From contig JAEVZM010000125.1 in assembly GCA_023392225.1 (NCBI GenBank), positions 1-18,167 of the forward strand: a DNA stretch of 18,167 bases, written 5' to 3'. A model generated the notes under the pieces. It was given only the letters and a program-made list of their open reading frames with translations. It searched no databases and was not told where the DNA came from. How positions within the stretch are numbered: the first letter of the stretch is position 1; every line of letters begins with the position of its first letter. The position numbers were made by a program, and so were the translations under genes. The stretch comes from Pseudomonadota bacterium. GTDB lineage: Bacteria; Pseudomonadota; Alphaproteobacteria; Rhizobiales; Kaistiaceae. This document shows, one piece after another, positions 6,892-13,959 of the stretch.

Positions 6892-7314
6892 TCACTCGAA
6901 GCAGGTGCCCGGTCGCATCTCGGTGTCGCCCGAGGCGAGGTACCAGCGCGACTCGTCCGCTCCCATCGACGCCGCATCGTGGTAGCAGATGTCGGTCGCC
7001 CCGGACTTGGCCTCGACCAGGATCGACCAGTTGTGGTCGCCGCAGTTATGCGGCTCGCAGTCATCGGCGCGGACGACGCCGTCCTTCACGGTGATCGGCG
7101 ACTGCACCGTCTCCTCGCTGAGCACCGTGTCGCGGAGCGCCTCTTCGGCAAGCGTCGCCTCGACGCCCGCGACAACCGTCGGGTTGGCGAGGAACGTCAC
7201 CCCGTCCACCGCATCGGAAGGATACTTGCCCTCGTAGGCGGTGAGATCCGGCGCGGCGAGGGCCGAGGCCGTCGTCAGGCAAAGGGCGGCAAGAACCGTG
7301 GCGACAGAGCGCAT
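6892..7314 (-). CDS. Small secreted four-cysteine protein with an Ivy-like CxPHxC motif
   Basis: This is a 140-residue pre-protein. Residues 1-21 are a signal peptide (Arg near the start, a hydrophobic Ala/Leu core, ASALA at the likely cleavage site), so it should be periplasmic. The mature part has four cysteines (about 86, 91, 110, 138), enough for two disulfides, and 'CEPHNCGDHNW' at 86-96. A CKPHDC loop is the active-site plug of Ivy, the inhibitor of C-type lysozyme, and this motif resembles it. Overall similarity to Ivy beyond the motif is not obvious, so lysozyme inhibition is a hypothesis. An ATG at 7320 is also in frame, but GGAG is only 1 nt from it and 7 nt from the ATG at 7314, so 7314 is preferred. 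It lies 46 nt after the oleate hydratase gene and may share its transcript. Confidence 0.75.
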   Translation of the reverse strand: MRSVATVLAALCLTTASALAAPDLTAYEGKYPSDAVDGVTFLANPTVVAGVEATLAEEALRDTVLSEETVQSPITVKDGVVRADDCEPHNCGDHNWSILVEAKSGATDICYHDAASMGADESRWYLASGDTEMRPGTCFE

Positions 7315-7360
7315 GATCATTCTCCGGTAAGGGGGGGGTGGACTGGTGCCGGCCGCGGCC

Positions 7361-9106
7361 TCAGATGAGCCCGTATTCCTCCATCAGTCGGCCGAGCATG
7401 GTTCTTTCGACATATCGCTTGGCGAAAGCGGGAATCGGCAGCTTCTTGCGGTCGCGAAGGTAGGAGGTCGCCTTGATCAGCTCGCGCACGTCGTAGATCG
7501 AGCCGAACACCTCCGGCACGCCGCGCTCGACGTCGAGCAGCTGGTAGACCGCCTCCATGCCGGTGCGCACCGAGTATTCGGTGGTGAAGATGCAGTCGCG
7601 GCTCGATTCGGCGAACTGGCCGATGAAGGCGAAGTTCTTGACCCCTTCCGGCACCACTTTCGGCCGGTCGGTACCGTTGCGGGGCAGGAAGAACGCGGTG
7701 ACGAACGGCATCATGCACGGCCGGGTGATGGCGCCGGTGGCTGCCATCTCGTCGATCTCGTCCTCCGGCACGCCGAGGTGCCAGAGCCACTCGCGGGTGA
7801 TCTCCTCGCCCGTGCAGTCGCGCATCGGCTTCTTGACGTAGTCGCCCGGCCGGTCGGTGAAGAGCGCATAGAACCAGACCACGGTCTGGTCGTCGGGTTG
7901 CGCCTTGAAATGCGGTTGCCGGTTGACCGTCCAGCTCAGCAGCCACGCCGAATCCCGCACGCTGACGATGCCGCCGGTGACCACCTTGCCGGAGCGGGTC
8001 GGCCGCTTGGCGATCTTCTCGATATAGGCGGGGATGCGGGTGTCGAGGGTGGTGATCGTCGCCGATTCCCACTGCGACTCGTCGGTGTGGGTGCAGAACT
8101 TGTCGGGATTGCCGAAGGACGGGTCCTGGGCGGCGATATTGCGCCACAGGTGCCAGCTGCCGCCGTCGCGCACCGCCGGGTCGAACTTCGCCGGGGTCTT
8201 GTGGTCGCCCCAGTCCGAGTTCTCGACCAGCGAGCCGTTGGTGACGAAGACGAGGTCGTCCTCGGTCAGGTCGACGCCGCCCTCCTGGCCCTCGCGAATC
8301 CAGTCGATGCGGCGCGCCACCTTGGCCTCCGCGCCGATATCGAAGCGCACATTCATCACCCGCGTGTCGAACTGGATCTTCACGCCCTGCCGGCGGAGCC
8401 AGGCGACCAGTGGCATGACCAGCGATTCGTACTGGTTGTACTTGGTGAACTTGAGGGTGCTGAAATCGGGAAGGCCATGGATGTGATGGATGAAGCGCTG
8501 CAGGTAGAGCTTCATCTCCAGCGCGCTGTGCCACTCCTCGAAGGCGAACATGGTGCGCCAGAACAGCCAGAAGTTCGAGGCGAAGAACTCCTCGCCGAAG
8601 ACCTCGTTGATCCGCTTGTCGTAGAGGTCCTCCGGCACGGCGAGAACCAGCTTCATGATCTGCTTCTGGGCCTTGCGCGACAGCGTCAGGTCCTTGCCGG
8701 TGCCAGCATCCCGGCCGCGCCCGATCGTGGCCCGCTGGAGCGAGAAGTTCGGATCGTCCTTGTTGAGCCAGTAGAACTCGTCGAGCACCGAGGCGCCCTC
8801 GATCTCGAGCGAGGGGATCGAACGGTAGAGGTCCCACAGGCACTCGAAATGGTCCTCCATCTCGCGTCCGCCGCGGATCAGCCAGCCGGTCTCGGCATTG
8901 CCAGCGCCGTCGAGGGCGCCGCCCCCGATCTTCGCCGCCTCGAGGATGGTGATCCGGTCGCCGGCCATGTGGCCGTCGCGGATGAGAAACGCCGCCGCGG
9001 CGAGCGAGGCGAGGCCGCTGCCGACCAGCCATGCCGCCTTGCGGTCGACGCCGGCCGGCTTGCGGGGCCGAGCGAAGGCCTCGTAGTTGCCCTTGCTGTA
9101 GTACAT
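7361..9106 (-). CDS. ohyA: Oleate hydratase (FAD-binding, MCRA family)
   Basis: It adds water to the cis-9 double bond of unsaturated fatty acids to give 10-hydroxy acids; FAD is structural rather than redox-active. The 581-residue product has the N-terminal FAD site 'WLVGSGLASLAAAAFLIRD', then 'LIRGGREMEDHFECLWDLY', where Glu82 fits the catalytic Glu described in the family, and 'KFTKYNQYESLVMPL' with the family's conserved tyrosines. Later come 'FVTNGSLVENSDWG', 'RDSAWLLSWTVNRQPHF' and 'NFAFIGQFAE'. Length fits the family (about 560-650). The frame is open to 9169, but the ATG at 9106 has GAGG 7 nt away and gives the typical start. In bacteria the enzyme detoxifies host unsaturated fatty acids. 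A palindrome lies 62 bp upstream and the Ivy-like gene follows. Confidence 0.95.
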   Translation of the reverse strand: MYYSKGNYEAFARPRKPAGVDRKAAWLVGSGLASLAAAAFLIRDGHMAGDRITILEAAKIGGGALDGAGNAETGWLIRGGREMEDHFECLWDLYRSIPSLEIEGASVLDEFYWLNKDDPNFSLQRATIGRGRDAGTGKDLTLSRKAQKQIMKLVLAVPEDLYDKRINEVFGEEFFASNFWLFWRTMFAFEEWHSALEMKLYLQRFIHHIHGLPDFSTLKFTKYNQYESLVMPLVAWLRRQGVKIQFDTRVMNVRFDIGAEAKVARRIDWIREGQEGGVDLTEDDLVFVTNGSLVENSDWGDHKTPAKFDPAVRDGGSWHLWRNIAAQDPSFGNPDKFCTHTDESQWESATITTLDTRIPAYIEKIAKRPTRSGKVVTGGIVSVRDSAWLLSWTVNRQPHFKAQPDDQTVVWFYALFTDRPGDYVKKPMRDCTGEEITREWLWHLGVPEDEIDEMAATGAITRPCMMPFVTAFFLPRNGTDRPKVVPEGVKNFAFIGQFAESSRDCIFTTEYSVRTGMEAVYQLLDVERGVPEVFGSIYDVRELIKATSYLRDRKKLPIPAFAKRYVERTMLGRLMEEYGLI

Positions 9107-9167
9107 GCTCCTGCCTCGCTTATCCGCTGCTCCAGGGAAGGTAGGGAGGCGCCCCGACCGAGGCCAC

Positions 9168-9181
9168 ATCCCATTTGGGAT
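9168..9181. promoter_or_regulatory. Perfect palindrome in the ohyA / Ntn-hydrolase divergent region, candidate operator
   Basis: ATCCCA (9168-9173), TT, TGGGAT (9176-9181) form a perfect 6-bp inverted repeat in the 199-bp gap between two divergent genes. A plus-strand -10-like TATGAT begins at 9181, so a protein on the palindrome would touch that promoter. Dyads of this size are typical of dimeric helix-turn-helix regulators. No regulator gene is in the window. The rest of the gap (9107-9305) holds a TTGACG at 9224-9229 without a good -10 and nothing else I can support. Confidence 0.45.
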
Positions 9182-9305
9182 ATGATGCAGAACAACGTGG
9201 CGCGACGACGACCCGCACGGCGCTTGACGATACGGCGTTCGCCACAGAACACTCGCCGTTGCCGCCCCTCGCCCTTCTCGTTCAGCTTCAATCGGAAATC
9301 ACGGC

Positions 9306-10406
9306 ATGTGCACGTCTCTCCTTTATCGCGACACGCGGGATCGCGCCTATCTCGGCCGCACCCTCGAGCTCAGCATCGATCTCCCCTACGTCATGGCGTT
9401 CTTCCCCGCCGGGCTCGATCTCGCCTCCGAGGTTCCCGGCCATCCAACCCTGTCGTGGCAAACCCGCCATGCCTTCGTCTCGGTCACCATGCCGGCGGCG
9501 CCACCCGCCCCCGGCGCAGCGCCAGGCCCGGCCGACCTCAAGGTGATCGAAGGCCTCAACGACGCCGGGCTCACCTTCAGCGTCCAGTCCTATCCGCAGG
9601 CTTCCGGCCCGCAGGCGGCGGTTCCGGCAACAGAGGCCGCGCTCTCGGCCACCGATCTCGGTGCGTGGGTGCTCGGCAGGTTCTCGAGCGTGGCGGAGGT
9701 GAAGGCGGCGCTCGAGACCCAGCCGGTGGTGCTGCTGCCGGTGCCGATCCTCGGCGGCCTCGAGATGCCATTCCACTATTCGGTCCATGACGCCGGCGGC
9801 GCCAGCCTCGTCATCGAGTTCCACCGCGGCGTGCGCACGGTCTATGAAAACCCGGTGGGGGTGATGACCAATGCGCCGCAGTTCTCCTGGCACCTCACCA
9901 ATCTCGACAACTACACCTTCCTCAACAATGTCGATCATTCGCGGTCGACGTTCGGCAGCTACCATGCCGTCCAGCCCGGCTCCGGCATCGCCAAGGCGGG
10001 CCTCCCCGGAACCGACACCTCGGTCGACCGCTTCGTCCGCGCCGCCTTCTATGCCAAGTTCGCCGAGAAGCAGGCGGATCCGGACCGGGCGGTTGAGATG
10101 GTCGCGCATGTGATGAACAACTTCGACCGGCCCCGCGGCATCACCGTCGACCCGCCCGACGAGGGCAGCGGCCACCTCCAGGTCCAGGGCCATGACACGG
10201 ACACGGTGCCCACCGAATCCACGTCGTGGACGAGCCTCTCCGACCTCGATCGCCGGCTGTTCTTCCTCCGCGACAGCGGCGGCATGAACTATGCGCGCTT
10301 CGACCTCAAGGCCCTCGCCGCCGGCAAGGACTTCCGCGCGGTGCCGGTCGCCGCCCTGGCGACAGCACCGCAGGATGGAACGTCGGCGCTGGCCGCCGGC
10401 ACCTGA
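9306..10406 (+). CDS. Choloylglycine hydrolase / penicillin V acylase family (Ntn hydrolase, linear amide C-N hydrolase)
   Basis: This 366-residue family C59 enzyme cleaves a non-peptide amide bond; known substrates are conjugated bile salts, penicillin V and acyl-homoserine lactones. It starts MCTS, so removal of Met exposes Cys2, the nucleophile. Arg18 is present in 'GRTLELS', but position 21 is Glu where bile salt hydrolases have Asp. Other family landmarks are 'EGLNDAGLTFSVQ' (Asn85), 'YENPVGVMTNAP' (Asn189) and 'SVDRFVRAAF' (Arg242). There is no signal peptide, so it appears cytoplasmic unless exported another way. A Pro/Ala-rich loop (about 62-77) is unusual. Which substrate it uses cannot be read from the sequence. 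It is divergent from ohyA and followed after 26 nt by an anchored unknown protein. Confidence 0.88.
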   Translation: MCTSLLYRDTRDRAYLGRTLELSIDLPYVMAFFPAGLDLASEVPGHPTLSWQTRHAFVSVTMPAAPPAPGAAPGPADLKVIEGLNDAGLTFSVQSYPQASGPQAAVPATEAALSATDLGAWVLGRFSSVAEVKAALETQPVVLLPVPILGGLEMPFHYSVHDAGGASLVIEFHRGVRTVYENPVGVMTNAPQFSWHLTNLDNYTFLNNVDHSRSTFGSYHAVQPGSGIAKAGLPGTDTSVDRFVRAAFYAKFAEKQADPDRAVEMVAHVMNNFDRPRGITVDPPDEGSGHLQVQGHDTDTVPTESTSWTSLSDLDRRLFFLRDSGGMNYARFDLKALAAGKDFRAVPVAALATAPQDGTSALAAGT

Positions 10407-10432
10407 TCCGGACGGGCTCGGGGGCGACGACC

Positions 10433-10900
10433 TTGGACGCGACGACCTTCATCATCGGACTGCTGAGCGGCGCTGCGGCCGGCGCACTGCTCACCGGGGT
10501 GTTCGACGTCTTCGTCCGCTGGTCGGACCGGCACAGCGAGCGGCGCGACCTCCGCATCGGGCTCGCGGCCGAGATCCGTGTCGGCCTGCAGAATGTCGAG
10601 CCCGAGGAGCGCATCCATCGCACGCCCGAGCAGGACCTCCTGTTCATCTCCGGCAACTGCTTCCCTTGGGAGTTCTTCAAGGCGAACCAGGGCCGCATCG
10701 GCCTCCTGCCGGAATGCGCGGCGCGCGCCGTGGTCGAGTACCATTCGCTGCTCTGGCAGTTCTACGAGAAGGCCAAGGTGCTCGGCCGCTGGACGGAGGG
10801 CGGCGACGCCGGTGCCCGCGATGCGCTGATCGCCGAGATTCGCACGATCATGGGCCGGATCAGGACGGTCGGCGGCCGGGCGCTGGAAGCGCTGTCGTGA
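10433..10900 (+). CDS. Unknown protein with an N-terminal membrane anchor
   Basis: This is a 155-residue protein I do not recognise. Residues about 5-25 ('TFIIGLLSGAAAGALLTGVF') form one membrane segment. The remainder is charged, helical and probably cytoplasmic ('RWSDRHSERRDLRIGLAAEI', then 'FISGNCFPWEFFKANQGRIG'). The frame is open to 10226, but earlier sequence is low-complexity Arg/Pro-rich shadow. The TTG at 10433 gives a sensible start with the anchor at the N-terminus, although its ribosome site is only a G-rich stretch. That start is inferred. It lies 26 nt after the Ntn hydrolase gene and 43 nt before the oxidoreductase gene, all in the same direction. Confidence 0.6.
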   Translation: MDATTFIIGLLSGAAAGALLTGVFDVFVRWSDRHSERRDLRIGLAAEIRVGLQNVEPEERIHRTPEQDLLFISGNCFPWEFFKANQGRIGLLPECAARAVVEYHSLLWQFYEKAKVLGRWTEGGDAGARDALIAEIRTIMGRIRTVGGRALEALS

Positions 10901-10943
10901 CCGAGCAGAACGAGCGGCGATGAGAAACGGGGAGGGGGATGCC

Positions 10944-12047
10944 ATGGGGAAGGTGCGCGTCGGGCTGATCGGCACCAGCGGCTGGGTCGAGCAGATGTAC
11001 GTGCCTAGTCTTCTCAGCCACCCGGCGGCCGAGGTGGTGGCCGTCTGCGGCCGGAACGGCCCGCGCGCCGAGGCGATCGCCGGCATGCTCGGCGGCGCCC
11101 GGGTCTTCGCCGACTGGCGCGAGATGATCGCCGCCGGCGGCCTCGACGCCGTGATCATCGTGGTGCCCGACGACCTCCACCCGGCGATGGCGGAGACGGC
11201 CGCCGCGGCCGGCCTCCACGTCATGTGCGAGAAGCCGCTCGCCAACTCGCTTCCCGAGGCGGTCGCAATGGCCGAGGCGGTGTCGGCTGCCGATGTCGTC
11301 AACCTCGTCCTCTTCACCTGGCGCTGGCAGCCGCACTGGCGCTACGTCAAGCATCTCATCGAAACCGGCTATGTCGGCCGGGTGCTCCGCGCTCGGCTCG
11401 CCTTCTTCGAGAACATCGCCTTCGCCCCGGGCTACAAGTGGCGCTTCGACGGCCGCCGCGGCTCGGGTACAGCCGGCGACCTCGGCTCGCACATGATCGA
11501 CATGGTGCACTGGCTGACCGGCGAGGACGTCGTCTCGGTGAGCGCCGACTTCCGCACCTTCGCCGACCAGTCGGCAGAGGCCGACCCGGCGCCGCTGCCG
11601 GTGAGCGATTCGTGCTTCATCACCCTCGCCATGGCGGACGGCGCCCAGATCCTCGTCGACGTCAGCTCGGCGAGCGTCATGGCCGACCGAGACTGCCTGG
11701 TGAGTGTCGAGATCCACGGCGACAAGGGCACCATCGAGGGTGCGCACCGCTTCCTCGGTGCCGAAGTCGGGGTCACGCTTCGCGGCGCGCGAGCCGGCGA
11801 CGCCCGTTTCGCCGACCTCGTCGTGCCGGCGGCGTACTACGCCGGCGGGGTCGCGCCGGATGCCACCTTCGACCCCTACGTCAAGCAGTCTGCCGGAGTC
11901 CGCGCCTTTCTCGACGCGATCGTCGCCGGAGAGAGCGCCTCCCCGGGCTTCGCGGAAGGGGTCCGCGTCCAGCGCGTCCTGGAAGCCGCCAAGGCTTCGG
12001 CGGCGACGGGACGGTGCGTCCGTGTCGAAATGGCGTCCCGGACATGA
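10944..12047 (+). CDS. Gfo/Idh/MocA family NAD(P)-dependent oxidoreductase
   Basis: This is a 367-residue dehydrogenase of the glucose-fructose oxidoreductase/inositol dehydrogenase family, which usually oxidises or reduces a sugar, cyclitol or related hydroxyl compound. The N-terminal Rossmann domain (about 1-125) has 'VRVGLIGTSGWVEQMYVPSL', with a TSGW where many members have a GxGxxG-type turn, and 'VDDLHPAMAE'-like sequence. 'GLHVMCEKPLANS' carries the conserved EKP lysine. The C-terminal domain has 'SGTAGDLGSHMIDMVHWLTG', including the usual Asp/Gly/His positions. ATGs occur at 10920 and 10944; GGAGG at 10931-10935 is 8 nt from the second, so 10944 is preferred. The substrate is unknown. 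It may share a transcript with the two preceding genes. Confidence 0.9.
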   Translation: MGKVRVGLIGTSGWVEQMYVPSLLSHPAAEVVAVCGRNGPRAEAIAGMLGGARVFADWREMIAAGGLDAVIIVVPDDLHPAMAETAAAAGLHVMCEKPLANSLPEAVAMAEAVSAADVVNLVLFTWRWQPHWRYVKHLIETGYVGRVLRARLAFFENIAFAPGYKWRFDGRRGSGTAGDLGSHMIDMVHWLTGEDVVSVSADFRTFADQSAEADPAPLPVSDSCFITLAMADGAQILVDVSSASVMADRDCLVSVEIHGDKGTIEGAHRFLGAEVGVTLRGARAGDARFADLVVPAAYYAGGVAPDATFDPYVKQSAGVRAFLDAIVAGESASPGFAEGVRVQRVLEAAKASAATGRCVRVEMASRT

Positions 12048-12054
12048 GGGCGCA

Positions 12055-12082
12055 TTGTGCGACGCGGTGCATTTGCTATAAA
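12055..12082 (+). promoter_or_regulatory. Predicted promoter of the cox IV-pnt operon
   Basis: TTGTGC (12055-12060), a 16-nt spacer and TATAAA (12077-12082) lie just after the preceding oxidoreductase gene. Transcription from about 12090 would give a leader of roughly 35 nt to the ATG at 12124. No other good promoter is seen before pntAA. Confidence 0.55.
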
Positions 12083-12123
12083 GCCCGGCGGATCAGGGGC
12101 TCAATCTTCCGGGAGAAGCAAGC

Positions 12124-12276
12124 ATGGCCGAGCATGGCGCGATCGAGATCGGCACGGCGACCGGGGTGGACTACAACGACCACCTCAGGATGTATCGTGG
12201 CTTCCTCAGCATGTCCAAGTGGGTCACTGGGGGGATCGTCGTCATCCTGATCCTGATGGCCCTCTTCTTGCTCTGA
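12124..12276 (+). CDS. aa3-type cytochrome c oxidase subunit IV (50 residues)
   Basis: This tiny gene encodes 'MAEHGAIEIGTATGVDYNDH', then 'LRMYRGFLSMSKWVTGG' and one hydrophobic helix (about 34-50, 'IVVILILMALFLL'). A soluble stretch followed by a single C-terminal helix with the 'D-H-x-x-x-Y-x-x-F' pattern is what I know from bacterial aa3 oxidase subunit IV, a short one-helix accessory subunit. GGGAG at 12111-12115 lies 8 nt before the ATG. In alphaproteobacteria this gene is often found alone just before the transhydrogenase genes, as here, and not with the other oxidase subunits. It is 67 nt before pntAA. Confidence 0.82.
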   Translation: MAEHGAIEIGTATGVDYNDHLRMYRGFLSMSKWVTGGIVVILILMALFLL

Positions 12277-12286
12277 CCTTACCGGG

Positions 12287-12306
12287 CCGGCAACCGAACC
12301 TGCCGG
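12287..12306 (+). promoter_or_regulatory. Short hairpin between the cox IV gene and pntAA
   Basis: CCGGCA (12287-12292) and TGCCGG (12301-12306) form a 6-bp stem with an 8-nt loop in the 67-nt gap. No T-run follows, so it is not a classical terminator. It could set the ratio of cox IV to pnt transcript by pausing or mRNA processing, or mean nothing. Confidence 0.25.
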
Positions 12307-12343
12307 ATACCACTGCCGTCGACCTCTCCGAGCGGATTGAGCC

Positions 12344-13486
12344 ATGAAGATCGCCATTCCGGCCGAAACGGACAGGACCGAGACACGGGTCGCCGCGACG
12401 CCCGAGACCGTGAAGAAGTTCACGGCGCTGGGCGCTACGGTCGCCGTCGAGGCTGGCGCCGGTGCCGGCTCGCGCATCACCGATGCCGAATATGAGGCGG
12501 CGGGCGCAACCATCGCCCCGGACGCCGCGGCAGCGCTCGCCGATGCCGACATCGTGCTCAAGGTCCGTCGCCCAGAGGCCGGCGAGCTGCCGCTCCTCAA
12601 GCGCGGCGCCCTGGTGGTCGCCACCATGGACCCCTATGGCCGCGAGGATGCGGTGAAGGCGATGGCCGATGCCGGCATCTCCGCCTTCGCCATGGAGTTC
12701 ATGCCGCGCATCACCCGGGCCCAGGTGATGGACGTGCTGTCGAGCCAGGCGAACCTCTCCGGCTACCAGGCGGTGATCGATGCCGCCGCCAATTACGGCC
12801 GCGCCCTGCCGATGATGATGACCGCCGCGGGCACCGTGCCGGCCGCCCGGGTCTTCGTGATGGGCGCCGGCGTCGCTGGCCTCCAGGCGATCGCCACCGC
12901 CCGGCGCCTCGGCGCGGTGGTCACCGCGACCGACGTGCGCCCCGCCGCCAAGGAGCAGGTCGAGTCGCTCGGCGCCAAGTTCATCGCCGTCGAGGACGAG
13001 GAGTTCAAGCAGGCCGAGACCGCCGGCGGCTATGCCAAGGAGATGTCGGCCGAGTACCGCGCCAAGCAGGCGGCGCTGGTCGCTGAGCACATCAAGAAGC
13101 AGGACATCGTCATCACCACGGCGCTCATTCCCGGCCGGCCGGCACCGAAGCTGGTGACCGCCGAGATGGTCGCCTCGATGAAGCCCGGCTCGGTGCTGGT
13201 CGACCTCGCGGTCGAGCGCGGCGGCAATGTCGAGGGCGCGGTCCCCGGCGAGGTGGCCGAGGTCGGAAACGCCAAGATCGTCGGCTATCTCAACGTGCCG
13301 GGCCGGATCGCTGCCAGCGCCTCGGCGCTCTATGCGCGCAACCTCTACGCCTTCGTCGAGACCATGATCGACAAGGCGAATAAGGCCCTCGCCGTCAACT
13401 GGGACGACGAGCTGGTCAAGGCGACGAACCTCACCCGCGACGGCGCGGTCGTTCACCCCGCCTTTGCTCCGAAGGGAGACGCTTGA
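12344..13486 (+). CDS. pntAA: Proton-translocating NAD(P) transhydrogenase, subunit alpha part 1 (NAD(H)-binding)
   Basis: This is the soluble domain I of transhydrogenase, which binds NAD(H) and passes hydride to NADP+ bound on PntB, using the proton-motive force to make NADPH. The 380-residue product starts 'MKIAIPAETDRTETRVAATP', carries the RQD loop in 'PRITRAQVMDVLSSQANLSG' (Arg122, Gln127, Asp130), and has a Rossmann 'VMGAGVAGLQAIATARRLGA' (GAGVAG at 174-179) followed by 'TDVRPAAKEQVESLGAKF'. It ends after the NAD domain, so this is the three-subunit form in which the alpha chain is split. The ATG at 12344 gives the standard start; its ribosome site is weak. The stop overlaps the pntAB start (TGATG). 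Confidence 0.96.
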   Translation: MKIAIPAETDRTETRVAATPETVKKFTALGATVAVEAGAGAGSRITDAEYEAAGATIAPDAAAALADADIVLKVRRPEAGELPLLKRGALVVATMDPYGREDAVKAMADAGISAFAMEFMPRITRAQVMDVLSSQANLSGYQAVIDAAANYGRALPMMMTAAGTVPAARVFVMGAGVAGLQAIATARRLGAVVTATDVRPAAKEQVESLGAKFIAVEDEEFKQAETAGGYAKEMSAEYRAKQAALVAEHIKKQDIVITTALIPGRPAPKLVTAEMVASMKPGSVLVDLAVERGGNVEGAVPGEVAEVGNAKIVGYLNVPGRIAASASALYARNLYAFVETMIDKANKALAVNWDDELVKATNLTRDGAVVHPAFAPKGDA

Positions 13487-13959
13487 TGGAACCGACGACG
13501 CCGGAACAGGCCGCGGATGCCGCTCGGGCGGCGGCCGACACGGCAACCGCGGCGGCGCAGACCGCACACGACGCGGCGCTCCAGGCCCAGGGCTTCGCCG
13601 ACCAGGCGGCCGAGATGATCGGCCACGGCGTCTCTGCGGCGACCGGCGGCGTGATCGATCCGTTCATCTTCCGCCTCTCGATCTTCGTCCTCGCCATCTT
13701 CGTCGGCTATTACGTCGTCTGGGCGGTCACCCCGGCCCTGCACACGCCGCTGATGTCGGTCACCAACGCGATCTCCTCCGTGATCGTCGTCGGCGCGCTG
13801 CTCGCCGTCGGCGTGACCGGCGCCGCAGCGATCGCCACCGGCTCGGGCTGGGCGCGCGGCTTCGGCTTCGTCGCCCTCGTGCTCGCCTCGGTGAACATCT
13901 TCGGCGGCTTCATGGTCACCCAGCGCATGCTGGCCATGTACAAGAGGAAGGAGCGGTGA
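13486..13959 (+). CDS. pntAB: Proton-translocating NAD(P) transhydrogenase, subunit alpha part 2 (membrane)
   Basis: This small membrane subunit forms part of the proton channel with PntB. The 157-residue product ends with three membrane helices (about 58-76, 84-106 and 115-140) containing the conserved 'FVGYYVVWAVTPALHTPLMS' and 'VTNAISSVIVVGALLA'. The first 45 residues are an Ala/Gln/Asp-rich amphipathic helix ('AADAARAAADTATAAAQTAH') that shorter homologues lack. The ATG at 13486 shares its A with the pntAA stop, and GGGAG at 13474-13478 is 7 nt away. The in-frame TTG at 13483 is not needed. Its stop overlaps the GTG of the next gene. Confidence 0.94.
   Translation: MEPTTPEQAADAARAAADTATAAAQTAHDAALQAQGFADQAAEMIGHGVSAATGGVIDPFIFRLSIFVLAIFVGYYVVWAVTPALHTPLMSVTNAISSVIVVGALLAVGVTGAAAIATGSGWARGFGFVALVLASVNIFGGFMVTQRMLAMYKRKER

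Noticed and set aside
9224..9252. Plus-strand promoter beginning with TTGACG for the Ntn hydrolase gene
   Set aside because: No acceptable -10 box occurs at 16-18 nt spacing, so it is not listed as a feature.
7346..9790. 814-codon plus-strand open frame
   Set aside because: It is antisense to ohyA and then out of frame with the Ntn hydrolase gene; low-complexity composition, no motif or good start.
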